Origin: Caballeronia sp031450805 | GTDB lineage: Bacteria; Pseudomonadota; Gammaproteobacteria; Burkholderiales; Burkholderiaceae | Length of the DNA stretch: 64,000 nt | NCBI RefSeq assembly: GCF_031450805.1 | Contig: NZ_JARTVY010000005.1 | Span: forward strand, 248,001-312,000 | Reading direction: 5' to 3' | In this document: positions 1-9,212 of the stretch, in pieces | How positions within the stretch are numbered: the stretch's first letter is position 1 | Layout: each line of letters starts with the position of its first letter | Notes under the pieces: generated by a model | Database searches by the model: none | What the model saw: the letters and a program-made list of their open reading frames with translations, nothing else | Told to the model about the DNA's origin: nothing | Translations under genes and position numbers: made by a program

Positions 1-13
1 CAACAAGCGTCAT
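1..13 (-). CDS. start of livF-type ATP-binding protein (partial)
   Basis: An ATG on the minus strand at 13-11 overlaps the TGA of the preceding livG by the pattern ATGA. The first codons read M-T-L-V before the window ends. LivF is the second ATPase of this transporter family and normally follows livG, and both other junctions in this operon use the same ATGA overlap. The identity is inferred from position only. Confidence 0.4.
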
Positions 14-777
14 ACGCGGCCTCCGGTGATCATGTTGCCGAGATACGCGCTGCGTACGCGTTCGTCGCCGCGAATGCAAGCCGGCTCGCCTTCCACCAGC
101 ACCCGCCCTTGCTGCATGACGGTGATCGTGTCGGAGATGTCCATCACGATATCCATGTTGTGCTCGATCAGCACGACCGTATAGTCGTCGCGCAGGCTGC
201 GGATCAGATGCTTCATGTCGTCGAGGTCGTCGATGCCCATGCCCGAGGTCGGCTCGTCGAGAAAAATCGCCTTGGGCCGTGCGGCGAGCGCCATGCCTAC
301 TTCGAGACGCCGCTGCTGACCGTGCGACAGCCCGCTCGCCTGCGTCGATGCAAAGCGTTGCAGCGCAAGCCGCTCGAGAATGCCATCGACCGTATCGCGA
401 TGTTCCAGCGCGCCGCGCGGCGGCGTCCATGCATTGAGCGCGCGCTTCGAGTCGACGCCTTGCGCGGCGAGGCGCAGGTTTTCGCGCACGGAGAGATTCG
501 TGAAGAGGCTCGTGACCTGAAACGATCGCGCGATGCCCCGCTTCACACGACGATGATCCGGCTCATGCGTCACATCGTGACCATCGAACACGATGTTGCC
601 CGCCGTGATGGGCACGGTGCCCGTCAGCACGTGAAAGAGCGTGGTCTTGCCCGCGCCGTTCGGGCCGATCACCGAATGCACCGTATTCTTCGCGATGCGC
701 AGGTTCACGTCGGTCAGCGCCGAGAACTTGCCGTAGCGTTTCGCCACACCCTTCGCTTCCAGTATCGAGGCGCTCAT
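10..777 (-). CDS. livG: branched-chain amino-acid ABC transporter ATP-binding protein LivG
   Basis: This 255-residue cytoplasmic ATPase energises a HAAT-family importer. The Walker A motif GPNGAGKT lies near residue 38, the ABC signature LSHGQQRRLEVG near 150, and the Walker B/D-loop IFLDEPTSG near 170. A C-terminal extension with a glycine-rich end (about residues 225-255) is typical of LivG. The start codon overlaps the livM stop (ATGA), so translation is probably coupled. Gene order on the minus strand is binding protein, livH, livM, livG, then probably livF. The family also imports amides, urea and aromatic compounds, so the substrate cannot be read from this subunit. Confidence 0.93.
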   Translation of the reverse strand: MSASILEAKGVAKRYGKFSALTDVNLRIAKNTVHSVIGPNGAGKTTLFHVLTGTVPITAGNIVFDGHDVTHEPDHRRVKRGIARSFQVTSLFTNLSVRENLRLAAQGVDSKRALNAWTPPRGALEHRDTVDGILERLALQRFASTQASGLSHGQQRRLEVGMALAARPKAIFLDEPTSGMGIDDLDDMKHLIRSLRDDYTVVLIEHNMDIVMDISDTITVMQQGRVLVEGEPACIRGDERVRSAYLGNMITGGRV

Positions 778-1796
778 GCCGGCTCTCCTTCATTGCGTCT
801 CACCGCGCGCCAGATGCGTTCACCCAGCCCCCACAGCCCGCGCTGCATGAAGAGGCTCACGGCAATCAGCACGAGCCCGAGCAGCAGCAGCCAGCGCGGC
901 CAGAGCGTCGAGAGCCAGTCGGCGAACAACACGTAAAACGCTGCGCCGAGCACGGAGGAAAAGAGGTTGCCCGTGCCGCCGATCACCGTCATCACGAGGA
1001 TCATCTCGCTCGTGTGATAGTCGATGTTCGATAGCGGCGCGATGCCGGTCATCATCGCGTGAAGCGCGCCGGCCAGTCCCGTGACCGCGCCCGACACCAC
1101 GAACGCAGCGAGCTTGAAGCGCCGGACATCGTAGCCCACGGCCGCGGCGCGCGCTTCGTTGTCGCGGATCGCGAGCAAGGTGCGGCCGAAGACCGAATGC
1201 GACACGCGCAGCATCAGCCAGAACGCGATCAGGAATAGCACCGCGACGAACGCATAGTATTGCCACGGCGATGCGATCGATACGAGCGGCTGCCCCAGGA
1301 TCGACAGCGCCGGACGCGGAATATCCAGCAGGCCGTTGTCGCCGCCGGTGAGATCGGGTGTCGTGTAGGCGAGAAAGTAGAACATCTGCCCGAACGCCAG
1401 CGTGAGCATCACGAAGTACGCGCCGCGCTGACGAATCGAGAACCATCCGACGATCGCCGCCGCGACCGCGCCCGCCACGACCGCCCCGAGCAGCGCAACC
1501 GGCACTTGCAGCCCTGACTTCGTCAAGATCAGGCCGGCGCTGTAGCTGCCGAGTCCGAAGAAAATGCCCTGCCCGAATGACAGCAGGCCGGTATGCCCGA
1601 GCAGCAGATTGCAGCCGAGCGCGGCGAGCGCATAGACGAGCACTTCCGTTGCGAGCGATCCTGAACGCATCGTCGTCGGCAGGATGCAGACGGCGATCGC
1701 GGCGAGCAACAGAAAGCGGTATCGATGCAGCGAATGCCTGAGGGATCGCTGGGGCATGCCCACGTCCAATGTCTTTGAATCGAGCTTGGAATTCAC
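774..1796 (-). CDS. livM: branched-chain amino-acid ABC transporter permease LivM
   Basis: This is one of two inner-membrane permeases of the LIV-type importer, about 340 residues with many hydrophobic helices. The family hallmark GCNLLLGHTGLLSFGQG lies in the first third, and AIRDNEARAAAVGYDVRRFK (the cytoplasmic loop that contacts the ATPase) in the second half. I chose GTG at 1796 because it overlaps the livH TGA (GTGA) and gives a short basic N-terminus. A longer reading from 1883 would run far into livH and has no ribosome site. An internal ATG at 1757 (MPQRSL) is also possible. Confidence 0.9.
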   Translation of the reverse strand: MNSKLDSKTLDVGMPQRSLRHSLHRYRFLLLAAIAVCILPTTMRSGSLATEVLVYALAALGCNLLLGHTGLLSFGQGIFFGLGSYSAGLILTKSGLQVPVALLGAVVAGAVAAAIVGWFSIRQRGAYFVMLTLAFGQMFYFLAYTTPDLTGGDNGLLDIPRPALSILGQPLVSIASPWQYYAFVAVLFLIAFWLMLRVSHSVFGRTLLAIRDNEARAAAVGYDVRRFKLAAFVVSGAVTGLAGALHAMMTGIAPLSNIDYHTSEMILVMTVIGGTGNLFSSVLGAAFYVLFADWLSTLWPRWLLLLGLVLIAVSLFMQRGLWGLGERIWRAVRRNEGEPA

Positions 1797-2653
1797 GCGG
1801 TCCTCCCGAGCAATCCGTTCGGGCGCAGCAGCAGCACTGCGGCCATCGCGACATAGATCATGAGACGGGCGCCTTCGGGCCATAGCGTGCTCATCACGCT
1901 TTGCACGATGCCGACCAGCAATCCGCCGACGAGCGCGCCGAGAAAGTTGCCCATGCCGCCCACCACGACGACCACGAATGCGACGCCGAGCGCCTCGATG
2001 CCCATGAACGGATCGACGCCGCGTATCGGCGCGGCGAGCACGCCCGCGAGCGCCGCCGTCCCTGCGCCGAGCGCGAACACGAGACTGAAGATGCGCGTCA
2101 CGTTGATGCCGAGCAGGGACACCATCTCGCTCGATTCACTGCCCGCGCGCACCGCGCTGCCGAGGCGCGTGCCTTCGAGCACCCACCATAGAATGCCGGC
2201 CAGCACCGCCGTGAACGCGATCACGAAGAGGCGGTATTTCGGGTAGATGAAGCTGCCCCACATCACCACGCCGTTCAGGATGCCGGGCACGGCTACGTTA
2301 TCGCCGATAGGTCCCCACGCGATGATCGCGCACTCCTGTATCACGAGCGCGAGACCGACCGTCGCGAGAATATGGAACTCGTGCTGTTGCGCATACACAT
2401 GCCGCAGCACGGCCTTTTCGACGATCCACGCGCACGCGCCGACGACGATGGGCACGATGACGAGCGCGGTCCAGAAACTCATCGACCACTGCATCGCCTG
2501 ATAGCAGAAATACGCGCCCAACAGATAGAACGCGCCGTGCGCGAAGTTCACGAAGCGCAGCAGCCCGAACACGATCGACAAACCGACCGCGAGCAGAAAA
2601 TACAGCATGCCCACGCCGATGCCGTTCACGACCTGCAACAGATAAACGTTCAT
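1793..2653 (-). CDS. livH: branched-chain amino-acid ABC transporter permease LivH
   Basis: This 286-residue inner-membrane permease pairs with LivM. It has the LivH pattern: LSIVFGLLRFVNFAHGAFYLLG near residue 25 and an EAA-like loop containing GSAVRAGSESSEMVSLLGIN near 175, which couples to the ATPases. Six to eight hydrophobic helices are evident. It lies about 80 nt downstream of the binding-protein gene and overlaps livM by its stop codon, so it belongs to one operon transcribed leftwards. Confidence 0.92.
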   Translation of the reverse strand: MNVYLLQVVNGIGVGMLYFLLAVGLSIVFGLLRFVNFAHGAFYLLGAYFCYQAMQWSMSFWTALVIVPIVVGACAWIVEKAVLRHVYAQQHEFHILATVGLALVIQECAIIAWGPIGDNVAVPGILNGVVMWGSFIYPKYRLFVIAFTAVLAGILWWVLEGTRLGSAVRAGSESSEMVSLLGINVTRIFSLVFALGAGTAALAGVLAAPIRGVDPFMGIEALGVAFVVVVVGGMGNFLGALVGGLLVGIVQSVMSTLWPEGARLMIYVAMAAVLLLRPNGLLGRTA

Positions 2654-2733
2654 GGCCTTGCATCAGAAGAGTGGCGGCGCGAATGCGGGGCTTGCCTGCA
2701 TTCGCAAGAGTACGAAGCGTCAGCGCGCCGGCA

Positions 2734-3942
2734 TCAGGCCAGCTTGCACTGCGTCTTGTCGAGCGGCAGGAACGACTGGCCCGAACTCACGATGTCGGCG
2801 TAATCGTCCTTGTCTTTCATCTTGCTCTTCGGCTTGCCCTTCAACAGGTAGTAATTCTTCAGCACCTGATGATCGCCCGCGCGAATCTCTTCGGGACCGG
2901 TCAGGCCCGCGTACTTCATGCCCTGCAGCGCAGCGATGACTTTCTTCGGCTCGGCGGTGCCGGCCTTCACGATGCCATCGAGAAGAATCTTGGTGCAGAT
3001 GTACGATCCCGCGAGACTGTAGTTCGGGTTCGACTTGTAAGCGGCCTTCACGCGCTGCACGAGATCGTGGTTGAGCGGTGTATCGATTGCATGCCAGTAC
3101 TGCGCGCCGAAGTACACGCCTTCGCAGATATCCGGACCGAGCGCCTCGAACTGCTCGAGACCCGACGCCCATGCCATCAGGATCGTGCAATTGTTCTTCA
3201 TGCCGAAGCTCACGGCCTGCCGCAACGTGTCCGACGACTGCGAGCCGAAGTTGAGAATGAGAAGGACATCCGGCTTCGCGGCGACCGCATTGGTCAGATA
3301 ACCGCTGAACTCTTTCTCATTGAGCGAGTGATAGCTGTTGCCTACATGCTCGATGCCCTTTTCCTTGAAGATATTCTTCGCGGCGGACAGGAGGCCGTCG
3401 CCGAACACGTATTGCGGCGTGATCGTGTACCAGCGCTTCGCCTTGGGCATCGATTCGATCAGCGGCCGCACCGTCTGCTCGATCGCGCCGAAAGTCGGCA
3501 CCGACCAGCGGAAGGTCGCGCTGTTGCAGTCCTTGCCGGTGAGCTCGTCCGCGCCTGCCGTCGTGATGAAGATGCCGTCGGCCTTCTCCGCTTCCTTGCC
3601 CATTGCGAGCGCTTCCGATGAGAGAATTCCGCCCGCGAAATAGCGCGCGTTCTTCTGCTGCGCGATCTCCTGCACGCGCCGCACAGCGGTTGCGGGTTTT
3701 CCCTCGGTATCGAGCGTCGTATAAGCGAGCGGTTGCCCGAGCACCTTGCCGTATTGCTCGATGACGAGCTTCATGCCGAGGTCGGCATACTTGCCGTTGG
3801 CCGCAAACGGACCGGACATCGGGACCGGGCAGGCGAACTGGATCGGCGAGCCCTGTGCAAAGGCGCTTTTTGCGAGAAGCGCCTCGAACGATCCGGGAAT
3901 GGCCGACAAGGCGGCCAGCTTCAACATGTTTCGGCGATTCAA
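2734..3942 (-). CDS. periplasmic substrate-binding protein of LIV-type ABC transporter
   Basis: This 402-residue type I periplasmic binding protein has a cleavable signal peptide (MNRRNMLKLAALSAIPGS, with processing probable after AKSAFAQ). The mature part begins with IQFACPVPMSGPFAANGKYADLG, the usual first strand and ligand loop of LIV/amide-binding proteins. It is the first gene of the liv operon and probably the most abundant product. A GAGGAG box lies about 12 nt upstream of the ATG, which is rather far. The divergent GntR regulator probably controls it. The ligand is not certain: members bind amino acids, amides, urea or aromatic acids. Confidence 0.9.
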   Translation of the reverse strand: MNRRNMLKLAALSAIPGSFEALLAKSAFAQGSPIQFACPVPMSGPFAANGKYADLGMKLVIEQYGKVLGQPLAYTTLDTEGKPATAVRRVQEIAQQKNARYFAGGILSSEALAMGKEAEKADGIFITTAGADELTGKDCNSATFRWSVPTFGAIEQTVRPLIESMPKAKRWYTITPQYVFGDGLLSAAKNIFKEKGIEHVGNSYHSLNEKEFSGYLTNAVAAKPDVLLILNFGSQSSDTLRQAVSFGMKNNCTILMAWASGLEQFEALGPDICEGVYFGAQYWHAIDTPLNHDLVQRVKAAYKSNPNYSLAGSYICTKILLDGIVKAGTAEPKKVIAALQGMKYAGLTGPEEIRAGDHQVLKNYYLLKGKPKSKMKDKDDYADIVSSGQSFLPLDKTQCKLA

Positions 3943-4059
3943 AATTGACGCTCCTCGTGAAGATGATCCGCCAGCCGCCCGGCGTGATGTTTCATGGTAA
4001 GTTCGAGCCTCGGCTGCTTCGCCGGGTTTATGATGATAAATAGAATGAACCTGATGCTA

Positions 4060-4101
4060 GGAACAATAAATTCCGGTGTCAATAAGGCAATATTCCAGTG
4101 T
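4060..4101. promoter_or_regulatory. candidate operator between liv operon and GntR gene
   Basis: The intergenic region holds an inverted repeat GGAA-N7-TTCC (4060-4074) and a near-exact direct repeat, ATTCCGGTGT at 4070-4079 and ATTCCAGTGT at 4092-4101, two helical turns apart. It lies between divergent starts at 3942 and 4155, so it is a reasonable binding site for the adjacent FadR-type regulator. This rests on pattern only. Confidence 0.35.
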
Positions 4102-4154
4102 GCGGAGCGGCCTGTGCCCGCAAGGAAAAACAGACAGCGAGAGGGAGCATCGAC

Positions 4155-4991
4155 ATGGTGATGGAGCGTGCAAAACGCGCCGGCGCGGCAATCCAGATCG
4201 CGCAGCAGCCGATCAGGCAGCCGAAGCGCGCCGACCTGGTAGCCGAAGAGATCAAGCGGCTCATCACGGAAAAGAATCTCAAGCCGGGCGACAAGCTGCC
4301 CCGCGAGGTCGAGTTGCAGCAGCTCTTCTCAGTCAGCAAGAGCACGACGCGCGAGGCGCTCAAGTCGCTGGAAGTGCAAGGGCTCATCAAGGTGACGACC
4401 GGACCTTCGGGCGGCGGCACGATCGTGGAGGTGCCGCTCGCTCGCACCTTGCAGCTCTTGCAGAACTATCTGTTCTTCAAGGACGTGAGCATCGACGACA
4501 TTTATACGGTGCGTCAGTTGCTGGAGCCGGAACTCGCGGCGGGCGCGGTGCCGCATCTCACCGACGAGGACTTTGTGGCGCTCGAAGCGAATATCGCGTG
4601 TTGCGACGAGCCGGCAGCGGCGCATGCCAATCGCGACATCGTGCGGCAACGCCAGGAAGACGTGAACTTCCACGATATTCTGGCCGCCGCGAATCCCAAT
4701 CCGTTTCTGCGTTTCACCTGCGAGCTCATCAACGAGATGATCCGGCAGTTGATCGAGTTCAGGAACGATACGCCGCAGAGCGAGCACGAACGCTTCGGTC
4801 GTGCGAACGTGAAGATCCATAAAGCGATCACCGAAGCGGCGCGCGCTCGTGATGCCGATAAGGTGCGCGAATTAATGGTGATTCATATGACCGAGGCCCC
4901 GCGCTACGTAAAACGAATGAAGGGCAAATTGCGCGGTCGGCTCATTCTCGACTCGGAGATTCGCAAGCGCACGCGCGCGCGCGGCGATTGA
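4155..4991 (+). CDS. GntR-family transcriptional regulator, FadR subfamily
   Basis: This regulator of about 278 residues has an N-terminal winged helix (LVAEEIKRLITEKNLKPGDK, then PREVELQQLFSVSKSTTREALKSL) followed by an all-helical FCD ligand domain with D/H/H-type metal-site residues (for example NFHDILA and KIHKAITEA). I chose ATG at 4155 because a GAGGGAG box precedes it by about 7 nt. A longer in-frame reading from 4098 has no ribosome site. It is divergent from the liv operon and probably represses it until the transported compound or a product binds. Confidence 0.88.
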   Translation: MVMERAKRAGAAIQIAQQPIRQPKRADLVAEEIKRLITEKNLKPGDKLPREVELQQLFSVSKSTTREALKSLEVQGLIKVTTGPSGGGTIVEVPLARTLQLLQNYLFFKDVSIDDIYTVRQLLEPELAAGAVPHLTDEDFVALEANIACCDEPAAAHANRDIVRQRQEDVNFHDILAAANPNPFLRFTCELINEMIRQLIEFRNDTPQSEHERFGRANVKIHKAITEAARARDADKVRELMVIHMTEAPRYVKRMKGKLRGRLILDSEIRKRTRARGD

Positions 4992-5224
4992 ATCGCGGAC
5001 GGGGGTGCAGGCGCTGCGCAGCCGGAACTGTCGGTTATTAAATTAGGCGATCGGCACTCGCGTCGACCGCGAGAGCGCGGCGCGGATCACTGATACTTAG
5101 CCATCCTGTGAATAACCGAATGCACCGCGTCGATCCGTGTACGTGCATGGCGTTTGTATGGGCCATCGACCTCTGTCACGCAGCCGTGAAGCCAAACCGA
5201 TCGCCTGCTGGCGGCGGCTGATTA

Positions 5225-5791
5225 CTACCTGGATGCGCCCGACGACAGGGATTGCATGAGATGCAGTGCATGCTGAAGATGATCAGTACCGATCGGCACG
5301 CCACGCGAGGCGAACGCTTTCAGATCGGCATCTTCGCCATCGCTCGCCTCGCTCGCATAAAGCGCGTTACCCATCCGGTGAATGTGGAGCTGTGAGATCG
5401 CATACTCGCGATCGAACTCCGCACCGGACATATTCGATAGCTCCGAATAGAGCGTGTGGTTGGCCGGATCCGTCGCCTGAAGCAGCCGGACATGCTTGGC
5501 GTCTGCAATCTGCGAAAGTTCGCCGTTCACACGCGTATGCTCGGCCACCATCTTGCTGCCGAACGCGCGGACATTGGCCGACGAACCGCGCTCCATCGCC
5601 AGCTTACCGAGTTCGATCTCGGCCTTGCCGACGCTCGCCGCAGTGAGCATGAACTGCTGATCCGACGACGACACTTGCGCGCCCGACTGCATGAGGCGGC
5701 AGCCGGACATGGCGAGCGCGCCGGCGCAGGCTAAAACAGTGAACAGGCCTGAAGCCGCCCGCCGCGCTCGTTGAGCTTCGATGCACTTCAT
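5225..5791 (-). CDS. DUF4142 family lipoprotein
   Basis: The product has about 188 residues. Its N-terminus carries a lipobox (LAMSGC, Cys near residue 32), so it should be an outer- or inner-membrane-anchored periplasmic lipoprotein. The body is a DUF4142-type helical bundle (QQFMLTAASVGKAEIELGKLA, later AFGSKMVAEHTRVNGELS), a ferritin-like fold of unknown role common in soil proteobacteria. An ATG at 5833 is also in frame, but the shorter start gives a normal signal peptide. Homologues are often stress-induced; nothing here shows its regulation. Confidence 0.75.
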   Translation of the reverse strand: MKCIEAQRARRAASGLFTVLACAGALAMSGCRLMQSGAQVSSSDQQFMLTAASVGKAEIELGKLAMERGSSANVRAFGSKMVAEHTRVNGELSQIADAKHVRLLQATDPANHTLYSELSNMSGAEFDREYAISQLHIHRMGNALYASEASDGEDADLKAFASRGVPIGTDHLQHALHLMQSLSSGASR

Positions 5792-6020
5792 GAAGGACCG
5801 TCCCAGTTGGTTGGCGCGTGAGAAGTTCAGCATTGCTCATGCCGTGGGTCGCGCCAGCAATTTCTTTGTCGCTAATGACGGCGACGCGTAGCACAATTCG
5901 CGCTGCCGTAGTCGTAGCAATGGCCTGGTCATCCATTCGTCAGACGTGGCACACGAATCGCTATCCAAGCCGGCGTCGGCCCATGTACACGGGCAGCAGG
6001 AACTGAAACGGAGATTAAAG

Positions 6021-6428
6021 ATGCGGAGTAGTCCGCCTTGTATTCCGGCCGCACAAGATCGTAGCGACGGGCAATGGGGGAAGTCAGCGTCAATTGCGAG
6101 CCATGCCGTGGCCGCCATGCGCGCCATTTGCGAGAAACATCGCAAGTCGCTACTGACGCAACATCAGGTAGTCAACGCTGTCTCGGTGATAGCCAACCAT
6201 GTGGCTTGCAACCTCGCGGCTGATGACCAGTTCGGCCGCGATCTTTCCGTCGTCAAGCGCCTGGCTACCGTGCGGAAGCTTCCCGACGCAGCCGAGCGAT
6301 TCGAAAAAGCCATTGAAGCGCTCAGGACGCGAACGCGCGTGCGCCCGGTCATCGCCCGGCGGGCTGTGGAGCTATTCGGTAGCAGTGACAGTTCTTACCC
6401 ATACCGCCGACAGCAACAGTACATGTAA
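6021..6428 (+). CDS. hypothetical protein
   Basis: This frame of 135 codons starts at an ATG preceded by GGAG at 7 nt. The middle part is helical and low in aromatic residues (ASHAVAAMRAICEKHRKSLL, then LPDAAERFEKAIEALRTRT). I do not recognise a family. It is divergent from the DUF4142 gene. The ribosome site and plausible amino-acid use favour a real gene, but the region is gene-poor and the call is weak. Confidence 0.4.
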   Translation: MRSSPPCIPAAQDRSDGQWGKSASIASHAVAAMRAICEKHRKSLLTQHQVVNAVSVIANHVACNLAADDQFGRDLSVVKRLATVRKLPDAAERFEKAIEALRTRTRVRPVIARRAVELFGSSDSSYPYRRQQQYM

Positions 6429-6544
6429 TAGCGGTGGCGCTGCTGGCACCGACGCACGAGTTATCGCTCGACGTTCAGTCGTGAGCGGAAAAGTCGACCC
6501 GTGCGGTGTCCCTTCGTTGCGTGACGTGGCAGCATGCTGCTGCA

Positions 6545-6778
6545 TCAAAGAATGCCCCTCTTGATAAGGTCGATGTGCTCGACGATCTGCCTGCGATGCT
6601 CGCACATCGCTCGAAGCGTCGTGCGCATCGTTTCCAGCAGTTCGAGGGACAGCGAGGTATCGTGGCCGTCGGTTCGAAGTTCGAGGACGATCTTTTCCTG
6701 GTGGCGTATTCGCTGCTCGGCTTGCGCAACATCCTTGTCAGCCTTGCGTAGTTGCGCCTCTTCGAATTCCAGGTCCAT
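6545..6778 (-). CDS. small coiled-coil hypothetical protein
   Basis: The product is a 77-residue, highly charged helical protein (MDLEFEEAQLRKADKDVAQAEQ at the N-terminus, later SLSLELLETMRTTLRAMCEH) with heptad-like spacing of hydrophobic residues. A GGAGG box sits about 5 nt before the ATG, which supports translation. It lacks a signal peptide and membrane segment. I recall similar small proteins with an RI-x-x-QE and TMR-x-TL pattern in Burkholderiales and rhizobia, without known function. It ends a possible two-gene unit with the reading at 6803-7030. Confidence 0.6.
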   Translation of the reverse strand: MDLEFEEAQLRKADKDVAQAEQRIRHQEKIVLELRTDGHDTSLSLELLETMRTTLRAMCEHRRQIVEHIDLIKRGIL

Positions 6779-6802
6779 ATGCCCTCCGTTTACTCCCGAC
6801 GG

Positions 6803-7030
6803 TCAAGCAGCCGGTCGCTTCCCGATCAAGCACTTCTTGAGCAGCGCCGCTTCAAACTCGCCAATGATTGCTCGATAGTCGGAAGTGGATGCCACACTGA
6901 AAGAAGAAATAGTGAATGCGGTTGTTGTCTTGCGACCTGCAGCTTCGATGTCCCATGTCAGCTTCCGCCCTGGCATGCTACATCGTTGCCAGCGCCTCGG
7001 GAATCGTCGTGCTTGTCTATCAGTCTCCAA
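6803..7030 (-). CDS. small hypothetical protein
   Basis: This frame of 75 codons lies 24 nt upstream of the small coiled-coil gene on the same strand. Its second half (KLTWDIEAAGRKTTTAFTIS, then FEAALLKKCLIGKR) has a mixed strand/helix character like small Burkholderiales orphans. The start is uncertain: an ATG at 6976 would give 57 residues. I do not recognise a family. Confidence 0.35.
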   Translation of the reverse strand: METDRQARRFPRRWQRCSMPGRKLTWDIEAAGRKTTTAFTISSFSVASTSDYRAIIGEFEAALLKKCLIGKRPAA

Positions 7031-7877
7031 GTTCCTGAGAGCAAGACCGAAGCCACCCTTCGAGCTTAGACACTGAGACTGGTCATTGCGGGAAGCGACG
7101 TTTGGAAGTGTTATGGGGCGCTAAGCGGCGCTCGTTGTGAACTTCAGGTTGTCGTCCACTTCCGACGGAGGCGTCGGCTCGGGAGACGCACTGCGGCATC
7201 GATGCGGGGAGATACAGCAAGTCACGCCACCGAACGATAGGCTTCGCGCGACTCGCAAGCTATGAGTTGGGCACTTATCGTGCGGACACTTGAAATCGAG
7301 AGGGAATCTATCGATCGTGCTGCAGGCTTCGTTCCGTTGTGGGGCCGATCGAAGTTGTATCCGGAAACACGGAGCTCGCCGCCCCCTGTTCGATGCGCCC
7401 TGCCGGCAGTAATGGATTTGGCGGCGGCATCATCTTGGCAACACAGAGTATGTCCTTCACAAGCAACGCGCGACGGTCTAGCCTATGCCGTTGCAGCGCC
7501 CCCGACCGCACCGACAGCCGTGCCGGCACGCGCAGCCGAGCGCCTCGACGCGACCGCAATGCTGGCAAGCGTGTGACGCCCCTACTGCGCGGCGCGATGG
7601 GCGCACGATCGTGCGTGCGCTGCCGCATCTATCGCATCCCCGTTGGCTCGCCTCACAATCGACGTGAAGCAACGAACGCAACGCCCTCTTACCGACTGTC
7701 CGCCTCGCCGCAATCGGCCAACGGCATAGGGCGGCCTCCAGCGTGGCCAATACCATAGTCGATTCGGGGATACCAAGCGTTGCACCCGCCCTTCTCTTCT
7801 CAACACGGTCGCGTGTTCGTCGCGACCGTGTTGCCGCACCATGTCGAACATCGTCAAAGATTACGATGCACAGTCCG
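7031..7877. other. region without a convincing gene
   Basis: Open frames exist on both strands, but they are arginine- or cysteine-rich, lack ribosome sites and resemble no family I know. I see no RNA gene. The only clear structure is the perfect inverted repeat at 7801-7833. Confidence 0.5.
7801..7833. repeat. perfect 13-bp inverted repeat
   Basis: CAACACGGTCGCG (7801-7813) and its exact complement (7821-7833) flank a 7-nt loop. It lies 45 nt beyond the stop codon of the leftward MFS gene, where a terminator would sit, but it has no T-run on that strand. It may act as an mRNA-stabilising or weak termination hairpin. Confidence 0.6.
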
Positions 7878-9212
7878 TCAATGAGTGGATTCAGGCTGCG
7901 CGAGGCCTCTCCCCTCAACGGCGGGGGCTTGCTTGATCGACAGCGTAACGACCGCCCCGACCAATGCACAGCCGCCGAGCACCAGCAGTCCGGTGGTGAA
8001 GTTACCCGTCATGTCCTTCAAATAGCCCATTACGTAGGGGCCGACGAAGCCCGAGAGATTCCCGACCGAGTTGATGGCGGCGATGCCACCGGCCGCTGAC
8101 GCTCCGGTAAGAAACGCCGTGGGAATGGGCCACAGGAGAGGCGGCATGGCCGAGCAGCCGATCTGACCGACGCACAGCAACGCGAGCACCAGAACCGGCG
8201 CACTGACCAGACCGGCCCCGCCGACGCCTATTCCGGCCAGCAACAGCGCGAATGCAACGTGCTCCCGGCGCTTGAGTGTACGGTCGGAGTTGCGGCAGAG
8301 AAGCACCATGCCGATTGCGCCGAACACGAACGGCACGGCGGCCAGCACACCGGTCTGGAAGTTAGTGGCGCCGAAGCCCTTGACGATGGTCGGCAGAAAG
8401 AACGCCACACCGTAATTCGCAGCGTTCAGGCAAAAGTAGACGAACGAACAGATCAGCATCCGGGGATCGCTGAGAAACTGTTTGATTCCCATATGTCCAC
8501 GCCCTGCCGAGAGCTTGCTTTGTTTCTCTTGCTCGATGCAGTTCTCGAGCCAGCTGATCTCGTCCTTCTTGAGCCACGTTGCTTGCGCCGGGCGGTCCGT
8601 CAGATAGAACACGACAACGAGCGCAAGCAGGATCGAGGGCAACGCCTCCAGGATGAACAGCCACTGCCAGCCATGCAGGCCTGCGGCGGTAATGTTCAGC
8701 AAGGCGCCGGAGATGGGCGCTCCGACCACCGACGAGAACGGAATCGCCAACATGAAGAGCGCCACCACTCGCGCTCGATAGACAGCAGGAAACCAGAGCG
8801 TCAGATAGAAAATGACGCCCGGGTAAAAGCCTGCCTCGCAGACCCCGAGCAGGAAGCGAAGCGTGTAGAAGGTCGTTTCATGCGAAACGCCGATTGCGTT
8901 CGAGATAGGCTGAATGAACGCGAACAGCAACGATATGACGCCCCACGACAGCATGATCCGGGCGATCCACAGCCGCGCGCCGAACTTATGGAGAGCGAGG
9001 TTCGACGGCACTTCCAGAAAGAAATAGGCGATGAAGAACAGCCCGGCGCCGAACGCGTAGACCGTATCGCTCAGACCCAGCGCCGCATTCATCTGGAGTT
9101 TCGCAAAACCGACATTGACGCGGTCCAGATATGCGACGAAATAGCAAAGCATGAGAAACGGCACTAGCCGCGTCATCACCTTCTTGATCGTGCGAGCTTC
9201 AATATCGGTCAC
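7878..9212 (-). CDS. MFS transporter, anion:cation symporter (ACS) family
   Basis: This 444-residue inner-membrane carrier has 12 predicted helices. The N-terminal segment (MLCYFVAYLDRVNVGFAKLQ) and the loop motif around GVCEAGFYPGVIFYLTLWFP are typical of the ACS/phthalate-tartrate permease group, which moves organic anions with protons. It begins with GTG at 9212, preceded by GAGAGG at about 8 nt. It is divergent from a class V aminotransferase, suggesting uptake of a substrate acted on by that enzyme. The substrate is unknown. Confidence 0.88.
   Translation of the reverse strand: MTDIEARTIKKVMTRLVPFLMLCYFVAYLDRVNVGFAKLQMNAALGLSDTVYAFGAGLFFIAYFFLEVPSNLALHKFGARLWIARIMLSWGVISLLFAFIQPISNAIGVSHETTFYTLRFLLGVCEAGFYPGVIFYLTLWFPAVYRARVVALFMLAIPFSSVVGAPISGALLNITAAGLHGWQWLFILEALPSILLALVVVFYLTDRPAQATWLKKDEISWLENCIEQEKQSKLSAGRGHMGIKQFLSDPRMLICSFVYFCLNAANYGVAFFLPTIVKGFGATNFQTGVLAAVPFVFGAIGMVLLCRNSDRTLKRREHVAFALLLAGIGVGGAGLVSAPVLVLALLCVGQIGCSAMPPLLWPIPTAFLTGASAAGGIAAINSVGNLSGFVGPYVMGYLKDMTGNFTTGLLVLGGCALVGAVVTLSIKQAPAVEGRGLAQPESTH

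Noticed and set aside
774..1883. Longer livM reading starting at 1883
   Set aside because: It would overlap livH by 91 nt with an arginine-rich extension. GTG at 1796 overlaps the livH stop and fits the coupling used across the operon.
7478..7969. Minus-strand frame of 163 codons overlapping the end of the MFS gene
   Set aside because: It is Arg/Cys-rich, lacks a ribosome site and overlaps a clear transporter gene, so it looks like a shadow of high-GC sequence.
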